Source of the DNA: Myotis daubentonii | Lineage: Eukaryota; Chordata; Mammalia; Chiroptera; Vespertilionidae | Direction: 5' to 3' | Length of the DNA: 64,000 bases | NCBI RefSeq assembly: GCF_963259705.1 | Contig: NC_081861.1 | Location: forward strand, 107,104,102 to 107,168,101 | Shown here: positions 46,635-57,806 of the stretch, piece after piece | Position numbering within the stretch: position 1 is the first letter of the stretch | Layout of the letters: each line of letters starts with the position of its first letter | Program-made: the position numbers and the translations under genes | The notes under the pieces: generated by a model | The model's input: only the letters and a program-made list of their open reading frames with translations | What the model was told of the DNA's origin: nothing | Database searches by the model: none

Positions 46635-47295
46635 CTAGGGGCCCGGTGCACGAAATTCGTGCACTGGGTGTGTGTGGGGGGGAGTGTCCCTCAGCCCAGC
46701 CTGCCCCCTCTCACATACTGGGAGCCCTCAGGCGATGACCCCCATCACCCTCCAATCGCAGGATCGGCCCCTTGCCCAGGCCTGATGCCTCTGGCCTAGG
46801 TGTCCGGCCTGGGCAGCGGGGACCTGCAGCTGCAGCGGCCCCGCGATCGTGGGCATCGCTTTAGGCCCAGGCAAGAGACCCCTAGCTCCTGGGACTGCCA
46901 GCTTCGACCGTGCCCAGCTCCCATCACTGGCTCCACCCCTACTTCCTGCTATCACTGGCCAGGGTGGAAAAGGCACCTGATTCTCCGATCATGGCTGGGG
47001 GGCAGGGCAAAGGCAGCCCCAGGGCCGCCTTTGCCCTGCCCCCCAGCTCTTAGCTCCCCCCTGGGTTTCCAATCACTGTCAGTGGCAGGGGGCTTCTTCC
47101 TGCTTTCCCTTTCACCTCCCTGCATTGTGCCTACATATGCAAATTAACCGCCATCTTGTTGGCAGTTAACTGCCAATCTTAGTTGGCAGTTAACTGCCAA
47201 TCTTAGTTGGCGGTTAATTTGCATATAGCCCTGATTAGCCAATGAAAAGGGTAGCTTGTACGCCAATTACCATTTTTCTCTTTTATTAGTGTTGA
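46635..47295 (-). mobile_element. Helitron (HeliBat type), 661 bp
   Basis: CTAG end at 46635-46638; hairpin GTGCACGAA/TTCGTGCAC; 5' end read backwards 'cttttattagtgttga' ending at 47295. Flanks A46634 and T47296; removal restores the L1. Near its 5' end, 'agttggcagttaactgccaatctt' is tandemly duplicated (about 47157-47215). No gene. Confidence 0.94.
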
Positions 47296-47542
47296 TTGAC
47301 CTTTTCAAAGAACCAGCTTTTGGTTTCATTCATTGCATTTACTTTATGTTTTCAGTTTTATTGGTTTCTGTTCTGACTGTTATTATTATCTAATATGCAT
47401 ATTTAAAAATTGTTACTTTTCTCCTTTCCAAAGCACAAAGGAAATTTTCTCAGATATTCACATTGAGAAACTGTTATGGGTCCTTGAGGTAAACTCACAA
47501 AATTAAGGGTCTCTTAACAGTGAGCCCAATCAAATTTTTAAC

Positions 47543-47940
47543 TCCTAGGCTCGTGGTCAGCAAACCGCGGCTTGTGAGCCACATGTGGCTCTTTGGCCCC
47601 TTGAGTGTGGCTCTTCCACAAAATACCACGTGCCGAAGCACACGTACAGTGCGATTGAAACTTCGTGGCCCATGCACAGAAGTCAGTTTTCGGCCTGGGA
47701 GAGTCTATTTTGAAGAAGTGCAGGGTGTTGGAAGGGGTTGGCCTCAGCGAACGTACCTCAATCAGATTGAGGACGTTTTTAGCAATGGCCAGCTTAGGAG
47801 TACCCTAATTAAGTTAATAACAATGTACCTACCTATAAAGTTTAAGTTTAAAAAATTTGGCTCTCAAAAGAAATTTCAGTCGTTGTACTGTTGATATTTG
47901 GCTCTATTGACTAATGAGTTTGCCAACAACTGTCCTAGGC
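47543..47940. mobile_element. Non-autonomous hAT transposon, 382 bp, with 8-bp target duplication
   Basis: Element 47551-47932, flanked by identical TCCTAGGC at 47543-47550 and 47933-47940. The 15-base terminal inverted repeats (TCGTGGTCAGCAAAC and, reversed, CAGTTGTTGGCAAAC) align without gaps. The interior has 'tgtggctctttggcccc' and 'ggctctattgactaatgag'. The open frame inside is not a transposase. The family resembles nhAT elements of vesper bats. Confidence 0.92.
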
Positions 47941-48214
47941 TAGTCTAGACTAAGCCTCTAGCATTTTGTCAACTACAGTTTAAATTTTGCTACTGATACT
48001 GACTACTGCTGAGGCTTCTTCACCCAGTAGGCTATGATGGTAAGCCCCATGGTCCTCTGTATTTACCTGTCTGTCTTCAAGTTTGAGAGAAAACATTTTC
48101 CATGTGACCTCAATGATTTGATCAACATAAGAAAAGTTGTTGGTACTCAGTTTGTTGAGCTTTTTCCTTGCTGAGAGCATGGAAATGATTACTTTGGTCT
48201 AAACTCTTTACATG
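47941..48214. other. Intron, no recognised feature
   Basis: Nothing supported. Confidence 0.55.
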
Positions 48215-48515
48215 TTAAACCAAAAACCGAAAATGTCCCAGCTGTACATTTTATATCCCCACCAACAATGTATGAGGGCTTCAATTTCTCTAAATTTCTG
48301 CCATTTGTTGTTTTCCATGTTTTGGTTACATTAATCCTAGTTAGTGTGAATAAATATCTTATTGTGATTTTATTTGTCTAATGAAAACCATGTTTAACAT
48401 TTTTTTATGTGCTTCTGGGCCCTTTGTATATATTTTTAAAGAAATATCTATTTAAGTTGTTTATCACTTTTATAATAGAGCTGTTTATCTTTTTATTGTT
48501 GAATGCTAGTCTTTA
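48215..48515 (-). mobile_element. L1 fragment, old
   Basis: 'tatccccaccaacaatgtatgagggcttcaatttctc' and later decayed antisense ORF2 sequence. Confidence 0.8.
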
Positions 48516-48769
48516 TACTGAGCCCTCTAAAATGGGAATAGCAATTTGATCATTTAAATTGATCAGTCTCAATGACTTATCACATGGATTGAGTATAGAC
48601 CCTTCTTGGGTGTGATGACCATAGTTCACTTTTACTGCCATTCAATACCTAAATATGGGAAACATGAATATGAATGTTCTTTTTATTATAATATCCTTGA
48701 CCAACTGAGCATCTGGGGTGCTCTAAAATGAAAGTGAAATATGAGCAAAGTTTTAATTATCTTGAATTT

Positions 48770-49905
48770 TAAACTCACACTATGCATATAATTATTATGA
48801 GATGAAAGACTTAAATGTTAGACTCGAAACCATAAAAATTCTAGAAAAAAACATATACAGTAAAATCTCAGATATTTTTTCATAGCAGTATTTTTTCTGA
48901 TATATCTAGTTGGGAAAGGGAAACAAAAGAAAAAATAAATGGGACTACATCAAACCAAAGAGTTTTTGTGCAGCAAAGGAAACCATCAACAAAATGAAAA
49001 GGCAATCCAATGAATAGGAGAACATATTCATATTTGCTAATGACATATCTGCTAAGGGGTTAATATCTAAAATTTATAAGGATCTTTAAAAAAAAACTCA
49101 ATAACAACAATCAAATAATCCAATTAAAAAATGGGCAAAAGACCTGAATAGACTCTCTTCCAAAGAGAACATAGAGATGGCCAATAGATATATGAAAAAA
49201 TGCTCAAGGTCACTAGGAATGCAAATTAAAACCACAATGAGATATCACTTCACACCTGTCAGAATGGCTATCATCAATAAGTCAACAAACAAAAATTGTT
49301 GGCGAGGATGTGGAGAAATGGGAATCCTTGTGCCTTGTTAGTGGGAATGCAGATTAGTGCAGCCACTGTGAAAATCAGTATGGTGTTATCTCAAAAAGTT
49401 AAAAATGGAACTACCTTTTCATGACCCAGCGATTTTACTAATGGAAATGTATCCAAAGAAACTCGAAACACTATTTTGAAAGAATATATGAACCCCTATG
49501 TTCATTGCAGCATTATTTACAATAGCCAAGATTAGGAAGCAGCCCAAGTGTCCGTCAGTAGATGAGTGGTTAAAAAAGCTGTGGTACATTTACACAATAG
49601 AACAGTACTCTGCTGTAAAAAAGGAGAAAATTTTACACTTTGAGACAGAATGGATGGGCCTGGAGAACATTATGGTAAATGAAGTATGACAGTCAGAGAA
49701 AGACAAGTAACATATGATTTCACTGATATGTGAAATTTAATGAACCAACTGAACTGTAAAACAAAATAGAGACAGACTAATAGATAGAGAGTAGACAGCT
49801 CTAGTGTTGTTGGAGGAGGGATATATTTGGGGGGGAAGGGGGTAAGTGGTATTTGAAAAATAATATAAAATTTTATAAAATAAAATTATATATAGCACAC
49901 TAACA
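48770..49905 (+). mobile_element. L1 3' part (ORF2 C terminus and 3' UTR)
   Basis: Sense ORF2: 'tgggactacatcaaaccaaagag', 'atgcaaattaaaaccacaatgagatatcacttcac', 'gtggtacatttacaca', then a 3' UTR ending in A-rich sequence. A 62-codon remnant (49498-49689) is open; the rest is broken. Confidence 0.93.
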
Positions 49906-50902
49906 AAAATATTTTACTTTAACTTCTATTTCAGTGTTGTCTAGCAATCATCTTCTCTTAAGAGCAAATATGTTTCCTGATAACTTTTATGGCATTATAT
50001 ATAGTAGTGCATAAGTACCTATACAGCATTAGTTATGATTTCTTATAGCAATCCCTTATCTACCAACACCCAGGGAGATTTCTCATTTATCCCATTCATC
50101 TGCTAAACATTTTTTTGCCTTATAATTTTATTTTTAAACAATCTCAACATTCCATTCTCAAAAATATAAGTATTTCTTAAACATATAACTGTTTCTCTCT
50201 GAGCTCCTGTATACTTTCCACCAAACATTTTAGTTTTCATCAGGGACTTGTTGTTTGGTCAATTCATACAAGTGGCTATTTTTTATATGCCTACCTGACA
50301 ACAGATTTCCTTGCTTTATCACTTAGGTGATAAATATGAGTTATTGTTCTACACTACTGAGATGATATCAAGATATTTTTCTTTATTGTAAATAGACCAA
50401 TGTTGCTCTTATTTTATATTTTCTCTCTGTGGTTACTTATTGTCATATATTGTTGATGAATTATTGTGGCTTTTATTCTGCTGCCATGTTTGATATATAG
50501 TGTATGGCTTGAATGCTTAAATGTTGTGCCGTTTCTCATATTGGATAAAGTGTATGAGTTTATAATAATTTTCAAATGACAAGAATATTCAGTAGAAGCT
50601 ACTGCTGCCTCTAGCTTTAATTTTGCTAGCTGCCAATGACCTTCTTCCCAGGACTTCTAGCAAGTTAAAATTGTCGGGACCATTTTTGATGGTTATAGGG
50701 GACAGAGAGTGGGCCTAAAATAGTGTCCCTAGAAAGCTTATTCCCAGTATATGTCTACAAGGAAATATAAACATTCTGATTTATGTTCCGAGACCATGAA
50801 GGAGAACACGTTATTTCACTTTATATATTTAATAGAAAATTAGAAAACTGAAGCCCAGTCAAGTAGAGAAGTGGAAAAACTTTTTGTTTTGTTATAATTT
50901 TA
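49906..50902. other. Intron, no recognised feature
   Basis: AT-rich single-copy sequence; nothing supported. Confidence 0.6.
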
Positions 50903-51506
50903 CTAGAGACCTGATGCACGAAATTTGTGCACTCAAGAGAGGGGTTCCTCAGCCCGGATTGCAAGAGGATGCAGGCCAGGCTGAGAGACCCCACCAGTGC
51001 ACAATTGGGGGCCAGGGAGGTACGCGTAAGGTTGGCCAGCCAGAGAGGGACCGTGGGAGGGCTCCAGGGCATGTCCAGCCCATCTTGCTCAGTCCCGGTT
51101 GGCCAGACACCAACAGCAAGCTAACCTACCGGTCAGAGCATCTGCCCCCTAGTGGTCAGTGAACATCATAGCGAACAGTTGAGTGGTCTTAGCCTATCAT
51201 TAACATATAATGCTTTGATTGGTTGAATAGTCGAGTGGACGACTGTACACTTAGAATATTAGGCTCACCGAAACCAGTTTGGCTCAGTGGATAGAGCGTT
51301 GGCCTGCAGACTGAAAGGTCCCGGGTTTGATTCCGGTCAAGGGCATGTACCTGGGTTGGGGGCACATCCCCAGTGGGGGATGTGCGGGAGGCAACTGATC
51401 GATGTTTCTCTCTCATCGATGTTTCTAACTCTCTATCCCTCTCCCTTCCTCTCTGTAAAAAATCAATAAAATATATAAAAAAAGAATATTAGACTTTTAT
51501 TATAGA
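50903..51506 (-). mobile_element. Helitron (HeliBat type), interrupted by a Ves SINE
   Basis: CTAG at 50903-50906 after A50902; hairpin GCACGAAATTTGTGC; 5' end read backwards 'cttttattatagaga'. The interior ('gccccctagtggtcagtg', 'aagctaacctaccgg') and 5' part match the Helitron at 60154-60604 in opposite orientation. About 384 bp without the SINE. Confidence 0.9.
51253..51492 (+). mobile_element. Ves SINE (young) inserted in a Helitron
   Basis: Body 51263-51482, flanked by 'agaatattag' at 51253-51262 and 51483-51492. The tRNA-like promoter boxes are well preserved. It must be younger than the Helitron it splits. Confidence 0.94.
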
Positions 51507-51699
51507 GTATATGAGATGATAGAGGACTGCATAAAACAAAAGTAACTATATATTCAATAATGCTATTAAATGAATATTAATTACAAGAGCATCTATACAC
51601 CTTTGATATGTGTAACAAAGAAAGAATAACACATTTTTTTAAAAAGCAGAGTTTGAACTCATGCTATTATTAGACCCTTTTTGTTTCAGCATTCAAGCA

Positions 51700-51716
51700 A
51701 TATATATATATATATA
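51700..51716. repeat. (TA)n microsatellite
   Basis: Short TA array at the boundary of the following Helitron. Confidence 0.9.
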
Positions 51717-52179
51717 TTAGAGGCCCAGTGCACAAAAATTTGTGCACTCAGTGGGGGGCGTCCCTCAGCCCAGCCTGTGCCCTCTCACAGTCTGGGGCCC
51801 CTTGGGAGATGTCCATCTGCTGGCTTAGGCCTGCTCCCCAGGGGATTGGGCCTAAGCTGGCAGTCAGACATCCCTCTGGCAGCCCGGGAGCCCTTGGGGG
51901 ATTTCCACTTGCCAGCAGGGAGCGGGCCTAAGTTGCAGTCGGGCATCCTTAGCGCTGCTGAGGAGGCGGGAGAGGCCTCCACCTCTGCTATACTGGCAGC
52001 TGGCAGCCTGGCTTGTGGCTGAGCAGAGCTCCTCCCATGTGGGAGCTCACTGGCCACCAGGGGGCAGCTCCTGCATTGAGCATCTGCCCCCTGGTGGTCA
52101 GTGTGTGTCATAGTGACCAGTCATTCCCAGTCGTTCTGCTGTTAGGGTCAGTTTGCATATTACCCTTTTATTATATAGA
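51717..52179 (-). mobile_element. Helitron (HeliBat type), one of an abutting pair
   Basis: 3' end TTAG (51717-51720, mutated CTAG); hairpin GTGCACAAA/TTTGTGCAC; 5' end read backwards 'cccttttattatataga' ending at 52179. The interior has 'gccaccagggggcagctcc'. The other Helitron begins at the next base. Confidence 0.9.
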
Positions 52180-52770
52180 ATAAAGGCCTGGTGCATGGGT
52201 GGGGGCTGGCTGGTTTGCCCTGAAGGGTGTCCCGGATCAGGGTGGTGGTCCCGCTGAGGTGCCTGGCCAGCCTGGGTGAAGGGCTGATGGCTGTTCGTAA
52301 GCTGGCCACACCCCCTTCAGGGTGGTAAGTCCTGCTGGGGTGCCTGGCCAGTCTGGGTGAGGGGCTGATGTCTGTTTGCAGGCTGGCCAAGCCCCCCAGC
52401 GGGGTCCCTCACCCCATGAGGGTGTGGCCATTCTGGGTGAGGGGCTTATGGCTGTTTGAGGGCTGGCCACGGCCCCCAGCCACCCAAGCTCCCTGTGGAG
52501 GCTGGCTGGAAGCAGGTATCTGGGATTTATTTATCTTCTATAATTGAAACTTTGTTGTCTTGATCGGTGTCTGCATCCAGCCAGGGCAGGTGGGAAGCTT
52601 GGCTTCCTCCATCGCCCAGGCAACTAAGCCTCCTGCTTGCTCCAGCTCTGTGGCTGCTGGTCGCCCTCTTGGTTGGGTTAATTTGCATATAGTCACTCTG
52701 ATTGGCTGGTGGGCGTGGCTTGGGCATAGCGGAGCTGTCAATTTGCATGTTTCTCTTTTATTAGATTAGA
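52180..52770 (-). mobile_element. Helitron (HeliBat type), second of an abutting pair
   Basis: Its 3' end (ATAA at 52180-52183, mutated CTAG, then 'aggcctggtgcatgggtg') touches the 5' end of the previous element. Its own 5' end reads backwards 'cttttattagattaga' to 52770, followed by T. The interior is built of about 90-bp units with 'ctggccagcctgggtgaggggctgatg', also present at 34683-34860. Confidence 0.88.
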
Positions 52771-53059
52771 TAATAATTCCATGGTTCCAAGTTGAGCACT
52801 ATTGTAATAGAATATCCAGTTTGACATATTTCTAATAGATGATGTCATGCTTCTCTTATTTAACTCTTATGAACTAACAACTAGTAATTCAGCAAAAACT
52901 TTTTTATGAATCTTTCTGTGAATAGAAATAGTTCTTCTGCATTATATATTTAAGTCATCATGAGCAGCATTTGCATGCGTTCTTTGTTTTTTTTTTATGG
53001 TGATAAGAATATTTAACATGAAATTTACTCTGAACAAAATTTTAAGTGTAAAATACATT

Positions 53060-53315
53060 TTTTAAAAAAAATTTTGTTTTATTGCTTAAAGTATTACAAA
53101 GAGTATTACATATGTCTCCTTTTTATTTTCCCCTTGACCTTCCCCCAGCCTCCCCTACCCCCCAGTGTCTTGTTTACATTGGTTATGCTTATATGCATGC
53201 ATACAAGTCCTTCAGTTGATCTCTTACCCCCCCCCAACCCTCCCCTGCCTTCCCGCTGTAGTTTGACAGTCAGTTTGATGCTGCTCTGCCTCTGTATCTA
53301 TTTTTGTTAATTTTT
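53060..53315 (-). mobile_element. L1 3' end fragment
   Basis: Antisense: 'tattgcttaaagtattacaaagagtattac', 'ttatatgcatgcatacaagtccttcagttg'; same subfamily as the long L1 at 24650. Confidence 0.92.
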
Positions 53316-53386
53316 GAGTGAAATTTATTTTTGTGATATTGTTTATATTTTTGTTAATTTGTGAGTGAAATTTATTTTTGTGATAT
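53300..53386. repeat. Tandem duplication, about 40 bp
   Basis: Two copies share 'gtgagtgaaatttatttttg' or its one-base variant, at the junction of two L1 pieces. Confidence 0.8.
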
Positions 53387-53760
53387 TGGTTAATAAAATT
53401 TTATAGGTTTCAAGTGTACAATGTATATTGCATTTTATGTTTAGCAACCAGTCAAATCTCCTTCCATTTAGTAGACTTTCCTTTACCCTTTATTATATCT
53501 CCCCACCTCTTTCCCTCTGGTAACCACCATATTGTTATTTGTGTCTATGAGTTTGCATTTTATGTTTGTTCTTTTTTGTTCATTTGTTGCTTTCAGTTTT
53601 ATATCCCACATATGAGTGAAATCATATAGTTTTTCATTTTTTTCTGTCTGACTTATTTCACTTAGCATAATATCCTCAAAGATTTATCCATATTGTCACA
53701 AGTGGCAATATTTTATTTTTTCATTTGTGTGTGTGTGTGTGTGTGCACTTGTATCCAGAA
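53386..53760 (-). mobile_element. L1 fragment (3' UTR), older subfamily
   Basis: 'ataggtttcaagtgtacaat', 'ccctctggtaaccaccatattg', 'cacatatgagtgaaatcatatag', with a (TG)n at 53726-53745. Confidence 0.88.
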
Positions 53761-53884
53761 GTGAGAATTTTATACATTTTAATCCCTCCAAAAAGGGGGG
53801 AGGGTTGGGATCATATCCTTGAATAGAAATCCAGCCATTTGGTTATCCTTAGCAGCTAAGCACTTAAGTCACTAAAACTAGAAT

Positions 53885-53985
53885 AGATCTCATCATTTTA
53901 CAGATGTGAAAATTGAGACCAGAGGAACTACCTGTAATTGCTAGTTGGAGATAAAACTAGGGTTCTGCCTTTGTCCTAGGTCTTT
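53885..53985 (-). repeat. MIR fragment (probable)
   Basis: 'catcattttacagatgtgaaaattgagaccag' and 'gataaaactagggttctgcc' are MIR antisense. Confidence 0.6.
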
Positions 53986-54084
53986 TAGCAGCTAGTCAGG
54001 TCTAGTAAATAAATTCTAAGGTCTTCAGAATTCTTTGAGGATTGAGTTCTGCTTATGTCTCTGGCTAAGAAATATACTTTAAGT

Positions 54085-55625
54085 TTTTTTTCCAGTTACA
54101 ATTCATTTTTTTTTATTTTAGCTTTCAATTACAGGCTATATTCAATATTGTTTAGTATTAGTTTCAGGTGTACTATATAGTTGTTATTTATATGTCCTTT
54201 ACAAAGTGATCCCCCGAATATTCCCAGTACCCATTTGGCACCATACTAGTTATTACATTATTATTAACTATATTCCTTATGCTGCATTTGCATTGCTGTG
54301 ACTATTCTGTGTACCTCTGCATCCCTCATCTTTTTCAACTAGTCCCTCAACCCATCTTCCCTTTGGCAACCATCAGTCTATTTGTACCCATGAGTCTGTT
54401 TCTTTTTATATGTTAATTTATTTTGTTCTTTAGATTCCACATATGAAAGTCAAATCATAAGGTATTTGTCTTTCTCTGAATTATTTCACTTAGAATAATA
54501 CCCTCTACGTCCATTCATGCTATCACAAATGTATGATTTTATTTTTTTATGACTGAGTAACATTCCATTATTATATGTATCACAAGTTTTTATTCATTAA
54601 TCAGTTGAATGGCACTTGTGTTTCTTCCATATCTTGCCTATTGTAAAGAATGCCATAGTGAACATAGGAGTGCATGCATTCTTTCAAATTAGTTTTTTTA
54701 TGTTTCTTTAGTTATATACACGAGGAACCTCCATACTGTTTTCCAAACCAGCTGTACTGCATTCCCACCAACAGTGCATGAGGTTTCCCTTTTCTCCACA
54801 TCCACACCAGCATTTGTTTATTGATTTATTGATGATAGTCATTCTGACAGGCATGAAGTGATATCTCATTGTGGTTTTAATTAGCCTTTGATGATTAGTG
54901 ACACTGAGCATTTTTCATGTCTATTGGCCATCTGTATGTCCTCCTTGGAGAAATGTCTATTTAAGTCCTCTGCCCACTTTTTAATTGCATTGGTTTTGGG
55001 CTTCTTTTGCTTGTTTGTTTGTTTTGTTTTGGGGTTTTTTGCTTTGTTTTTTGGTGTTGAGTTATATGAGTTCTTTATAAATTTTGAATATGAATCCCTT
55101 AACAGATGTATCATTGGCAAATTTCTTCTTTAATCCAGTAGTTGGATTTCTTTTGTTGATGTTTTCTTTGCTGTGCAAAAACTTTTTAATTTGTTGCATT
55201 GCCATTTCTTTTGTTGTTGTTATTGTTTCACTTGCTGGAGGATATAAGAAATATTGCTATGAGAAATATCCAAGATTTTACTACCTATGTTTTCTCAATG
55301 AATTTTTTGGTTTCAAGTCTTACATTTAAGTATTTAATCCATTTTGAGTTTATTTTTGTATGTTATGTAAAAAGGTGATGTAATTTCATTTTTTGTGTTT
55401 ATCTGTCTAATTTTTCCAACACCATTTATTGAATAGACTGTCTTACTTGCCTTCTTTATCATAAATTATTTGACCATATAGGGGCATTCTATTCTTTGCC
55501 ATTGATTTATATGTCTGTTTTTATGCCAGTACTATGCTATTTTGATTATTGTAGCTTTGTACTTCAATTTTGTTCATCTTTTTCAAGATTGTTGTGGCTA
55601 TTCAAGGTCTTTTGAGGGTCCATAT
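54085..55625 (-). mobile_element. L1 fragment (3' UTR to ORF2), older subfamily
   Basis: Continuous antisense from the 3' UTR ('tttcaggtgtactatatag') through the ORF2 tail ('gcattcccaccaacagtgcatgagg') to 'atggcttgttgtggctattcaagg'-like sequence near 55600. Frames are broken. Confidence 0.92.
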
Positions 55626-55794
55626 AAAATTTTAAATGCAAAATTTTCAAGTTTTTAGACTCTAAATATAATGTATGTTCATATACTCTTGGGAAATTTT
55701 TACTCTAGCTTCTCCAGTCACAAGGAAATGGATTAATATGCATATTCTGCCTAAGTTTCACACAGGGGGTAATGTGAATTTTAAAAATTATAGG

Positions 55795-55930
55795 CAAGTT
55801 TTTTGGATTTCTGTTAAATGCTAAGAAGTAGAGTTGCTGGGTCATATGGTAGTTCTATTTCAAAAGTCTTCAGAAACCTCAATATTGTTTTTCACAATGT
55901 TTTCACCAATTTATAATACCATCAATAGTA
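55795..55930 (-). mobile_element. L1 fragment (ORF2), old
   Basis: 'agtagagttgctgggtcatatggtagttctattt' and 'ttataataccatcaatagtac' are antisense. The next piece flips to +, so this may be another inverted L1, without visible target duplications. Confidence 0.8.
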
Positions 55931-56064
55931 CATGAGTTGTCAATCATTGGACAAATTGATAAAGAATATGCGATATATACAATTGAAAATTATTCATCCA
56001 TGAAAGGGAATGAAATCTTGTAATTGTGATATGAATGGATCTAGGGGGCATTATGCCAGGTGAA

Positions 56065-56234
56065 AAAGTCAGATAGCCCTAACTGATTTGGCTCCATTGA
56101 TAGAACAGACTGAAAGGTCCTGGGTTAGATTCCTGTCAAGGGCATATACTTTGGTTGTGGGCTTGATCTCTAGTAGGGGGCATGTAGGAGGCAGCTGATT
56201 GATGTTTCCCTCTACCCCTTTCCTTTCTTCTCTG

Positions 56235-56296
<62 letters not shown>

Positions 56297-56307
56297 AAGT
56301 CAGATAG
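56065..56307 (+). mobile_element. Ves SINE with 12-bp target duplication and TA tail
   Basis: Body 56077-56295, flanked by 'aaagtcagatag' at 56065-56076 and 56296-56307. The tail after 'ctgaaatat' has become a (TA)n at 56237-56294. Confidence 0.92.
56237..56294. repeat. (TA)n microsatellite in SINE tail
   Basis: About 29 units; evolved from the A-rich SINE tail. Confidence 0.95.
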
Positions 56308-56536
56308 AAAAAGAAAAATATCATATGATTTAACTTATATGTGAAATCTAAAAAACAAAATAACCAACTAAATGAAAGAGAAATAGACTCATAGATACAG
56401 AGAACAAATTGGTCTCCAGATGGGAGGGAATTGGGGAGATTTATGAAAAGGGTGAAAGGGATTAAGAAGTAAATACTGCCAGTTATACAAATAGTCACGG
56501 TGATGTAAAGTAGAACATACAGAATATGGTCAATAA

Positions 56537-56920
56537 TCTATACTAATAAAAGCCTATGTGGTCATGATGCCCTCACGCCGTGAGACCCTCACGCCACAAT
56601 GAGCGATCACCAGGAGACTGTGTGCACAGCGGGTGCACGTGGGTGGGTGGGGGCTTAATGCTGCATGTGCCGTGTGGAGGCTGGTCACACGGCTCCAAGC
56701 AGCGAGGCCTGGGGGTCCCAGGGCTCCGCATGGCGTGGAGGTGGGACCCCCGCTCTGGCCTACCTCTTTGGGGCAATCCATCGAGGATCCCCAGATGGGT
56801 GGGAGGGGCCTACCTCTTTGGGATGATAGATCGCGGGGCTCCCGCACTGTTAGAGGGCACAGGCCACGCTGGGGGATCCCCCCAGCCTGAGTGCATGAAT
56901 TTCATACATTGGGCCTCTAG
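56537..56920 (+). mobile_element. Helitron (HeliBat type), 384 bp
   Basis: Start TCTATACTAATAAAAGCC, end CTAG at 56917-56920, hairpin GTGCATGAATTTCATACAT (one mismatch). Flanks A56536 and T56921. An internal tandem of 'gcctacctctttgggg' occurs near 56760-56820. Confidence 0.93.
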
Positions 56921-57214
56921 TATTACAATAAATATGTTTGCTATCACATGGATACTAGATTTATTGGGGGGATCACCTCATAAATCATATAAATGTCTAA
57001 TTACGATGTTATAGACCTGAAAGTAATATAATATTGTATATCAACTGTAATTGAACAATACATATTTAAAAAATGAAGAAAACTATGGGCAAGTGACCTT
57101 AATGCATGCTCTTAGAAAAATCCCTGCGGCATGTTATTAAACAGATAGTCTGGGAATGCATAAGAAATAAAGACATGATTGCTAGAAGCATCAATGGTTT
57201 CCTAAAAGAATGTA

Positions 57215-57378
57215 ATGACAAATACCCTTAGTTTTTTCCTTTGTTCCAATGCCTCAACCTCCTTCCCTTTAGCAGCCATCAACTTGTTTTCCAAGGCAGT
57301 TGCATCATTTTATATTCCCTTTAACAGTATACAAGGTTTTCAACTTATCCACATTCTTGCCAACATGTGTGCTCTTTT
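57215..57378 (-). mobile_element. L1 fragment, old
   Basis: 'ggcagttgcatcattttatattccctttaacag' and 'ttatccacattcttgccaacatgtg' are antisense ORF2. Confidence 0.82.
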
Positions 57379-57423
57379 TTAAAAAAATATGCTATTATTG
57401 ATTTTAGAGAGCAAAATGGGGAA

Positions 57424-57471
<48 letters not shown>

Positions 57472-57641
57472 TCAATGAGAGAGAGAAAAACATCAATCAG
57501 CTGCCTCCTGCATGTCCCGTAATGGGGATCAAGCCTGCAACTCAGGCATCTGCCCTGACCAGGAAGCCAACTGGTGACCTTTCAGTGCATGGGACGATGC
57601 TCAAACACTGAGTCACACCAGCCAGGACATTGTGCTCTTTT
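57368..57641 (-). mobile_element. Ves SINE with 11-bp target duplication
   Basis: Body 57379-57630, flanked by 'tgtgctctttt'. It contains an expanded (GA)n at 57428-57467 and ends at 'gtcacaccagccaggac'. Confidence 0.9.
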
Positions 57642-57806
57642 AAAATATATTTATTGATATATTTATTTCTCAATTACAGTTGATTTTCAATATTATAATC
57701 ATTTCAGGCATAAAGCATAGCAGCTAGACTTTTTATTTTACACTAATAAGGTGATCCACTCATTAAGTCTAGTACTCACCTGACACCATACATAATTATT
57801 ACAATA

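Larger units (their letters stand above)
46195..47400 (-). mobile_element. Second L1 fragment (ORF2), interrupted by a SINE and a Helitron
   Basis: Pieces 46195-46220, 46522-46634 and 47296-47400 read as one antisense ORF2 stretch ('ggttcatgggatctgtagtgat', 'agaggtttataaactta', 'gaccttttcaaagaaccagcttttggtttc') once the SINE at 46235-46507 and Helitron at 46635-47295 are removed. It covers a region already present in 44733-46060, so it is a separate insertion. Confidence 0.82.
55935..57080 (+). mobile_element. L1 3' end, older, split by SINE and Helitron
   Basis: Pieces 55935-56064, 56296-56536 and 56921-57080 read as sense ORF2 end and 3' UTR ('gggcattatgccaggtgaaa', 'catatgatttaacttatatgtg', 'catggatactagatttattgg'). 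Confidence 0.85.

Noticed and set aside
46061..47400. One continuous L1 from 44733 to 47400
   Set aside because: The part after 46195 covers an ORF2 region already present near 45340-45450, so it is a separate insertion.
47520..47894. 124-codon open frame
   Set aside because: Lies within a 382-bp non-autonomous hAT element and does not resemble a transposase.
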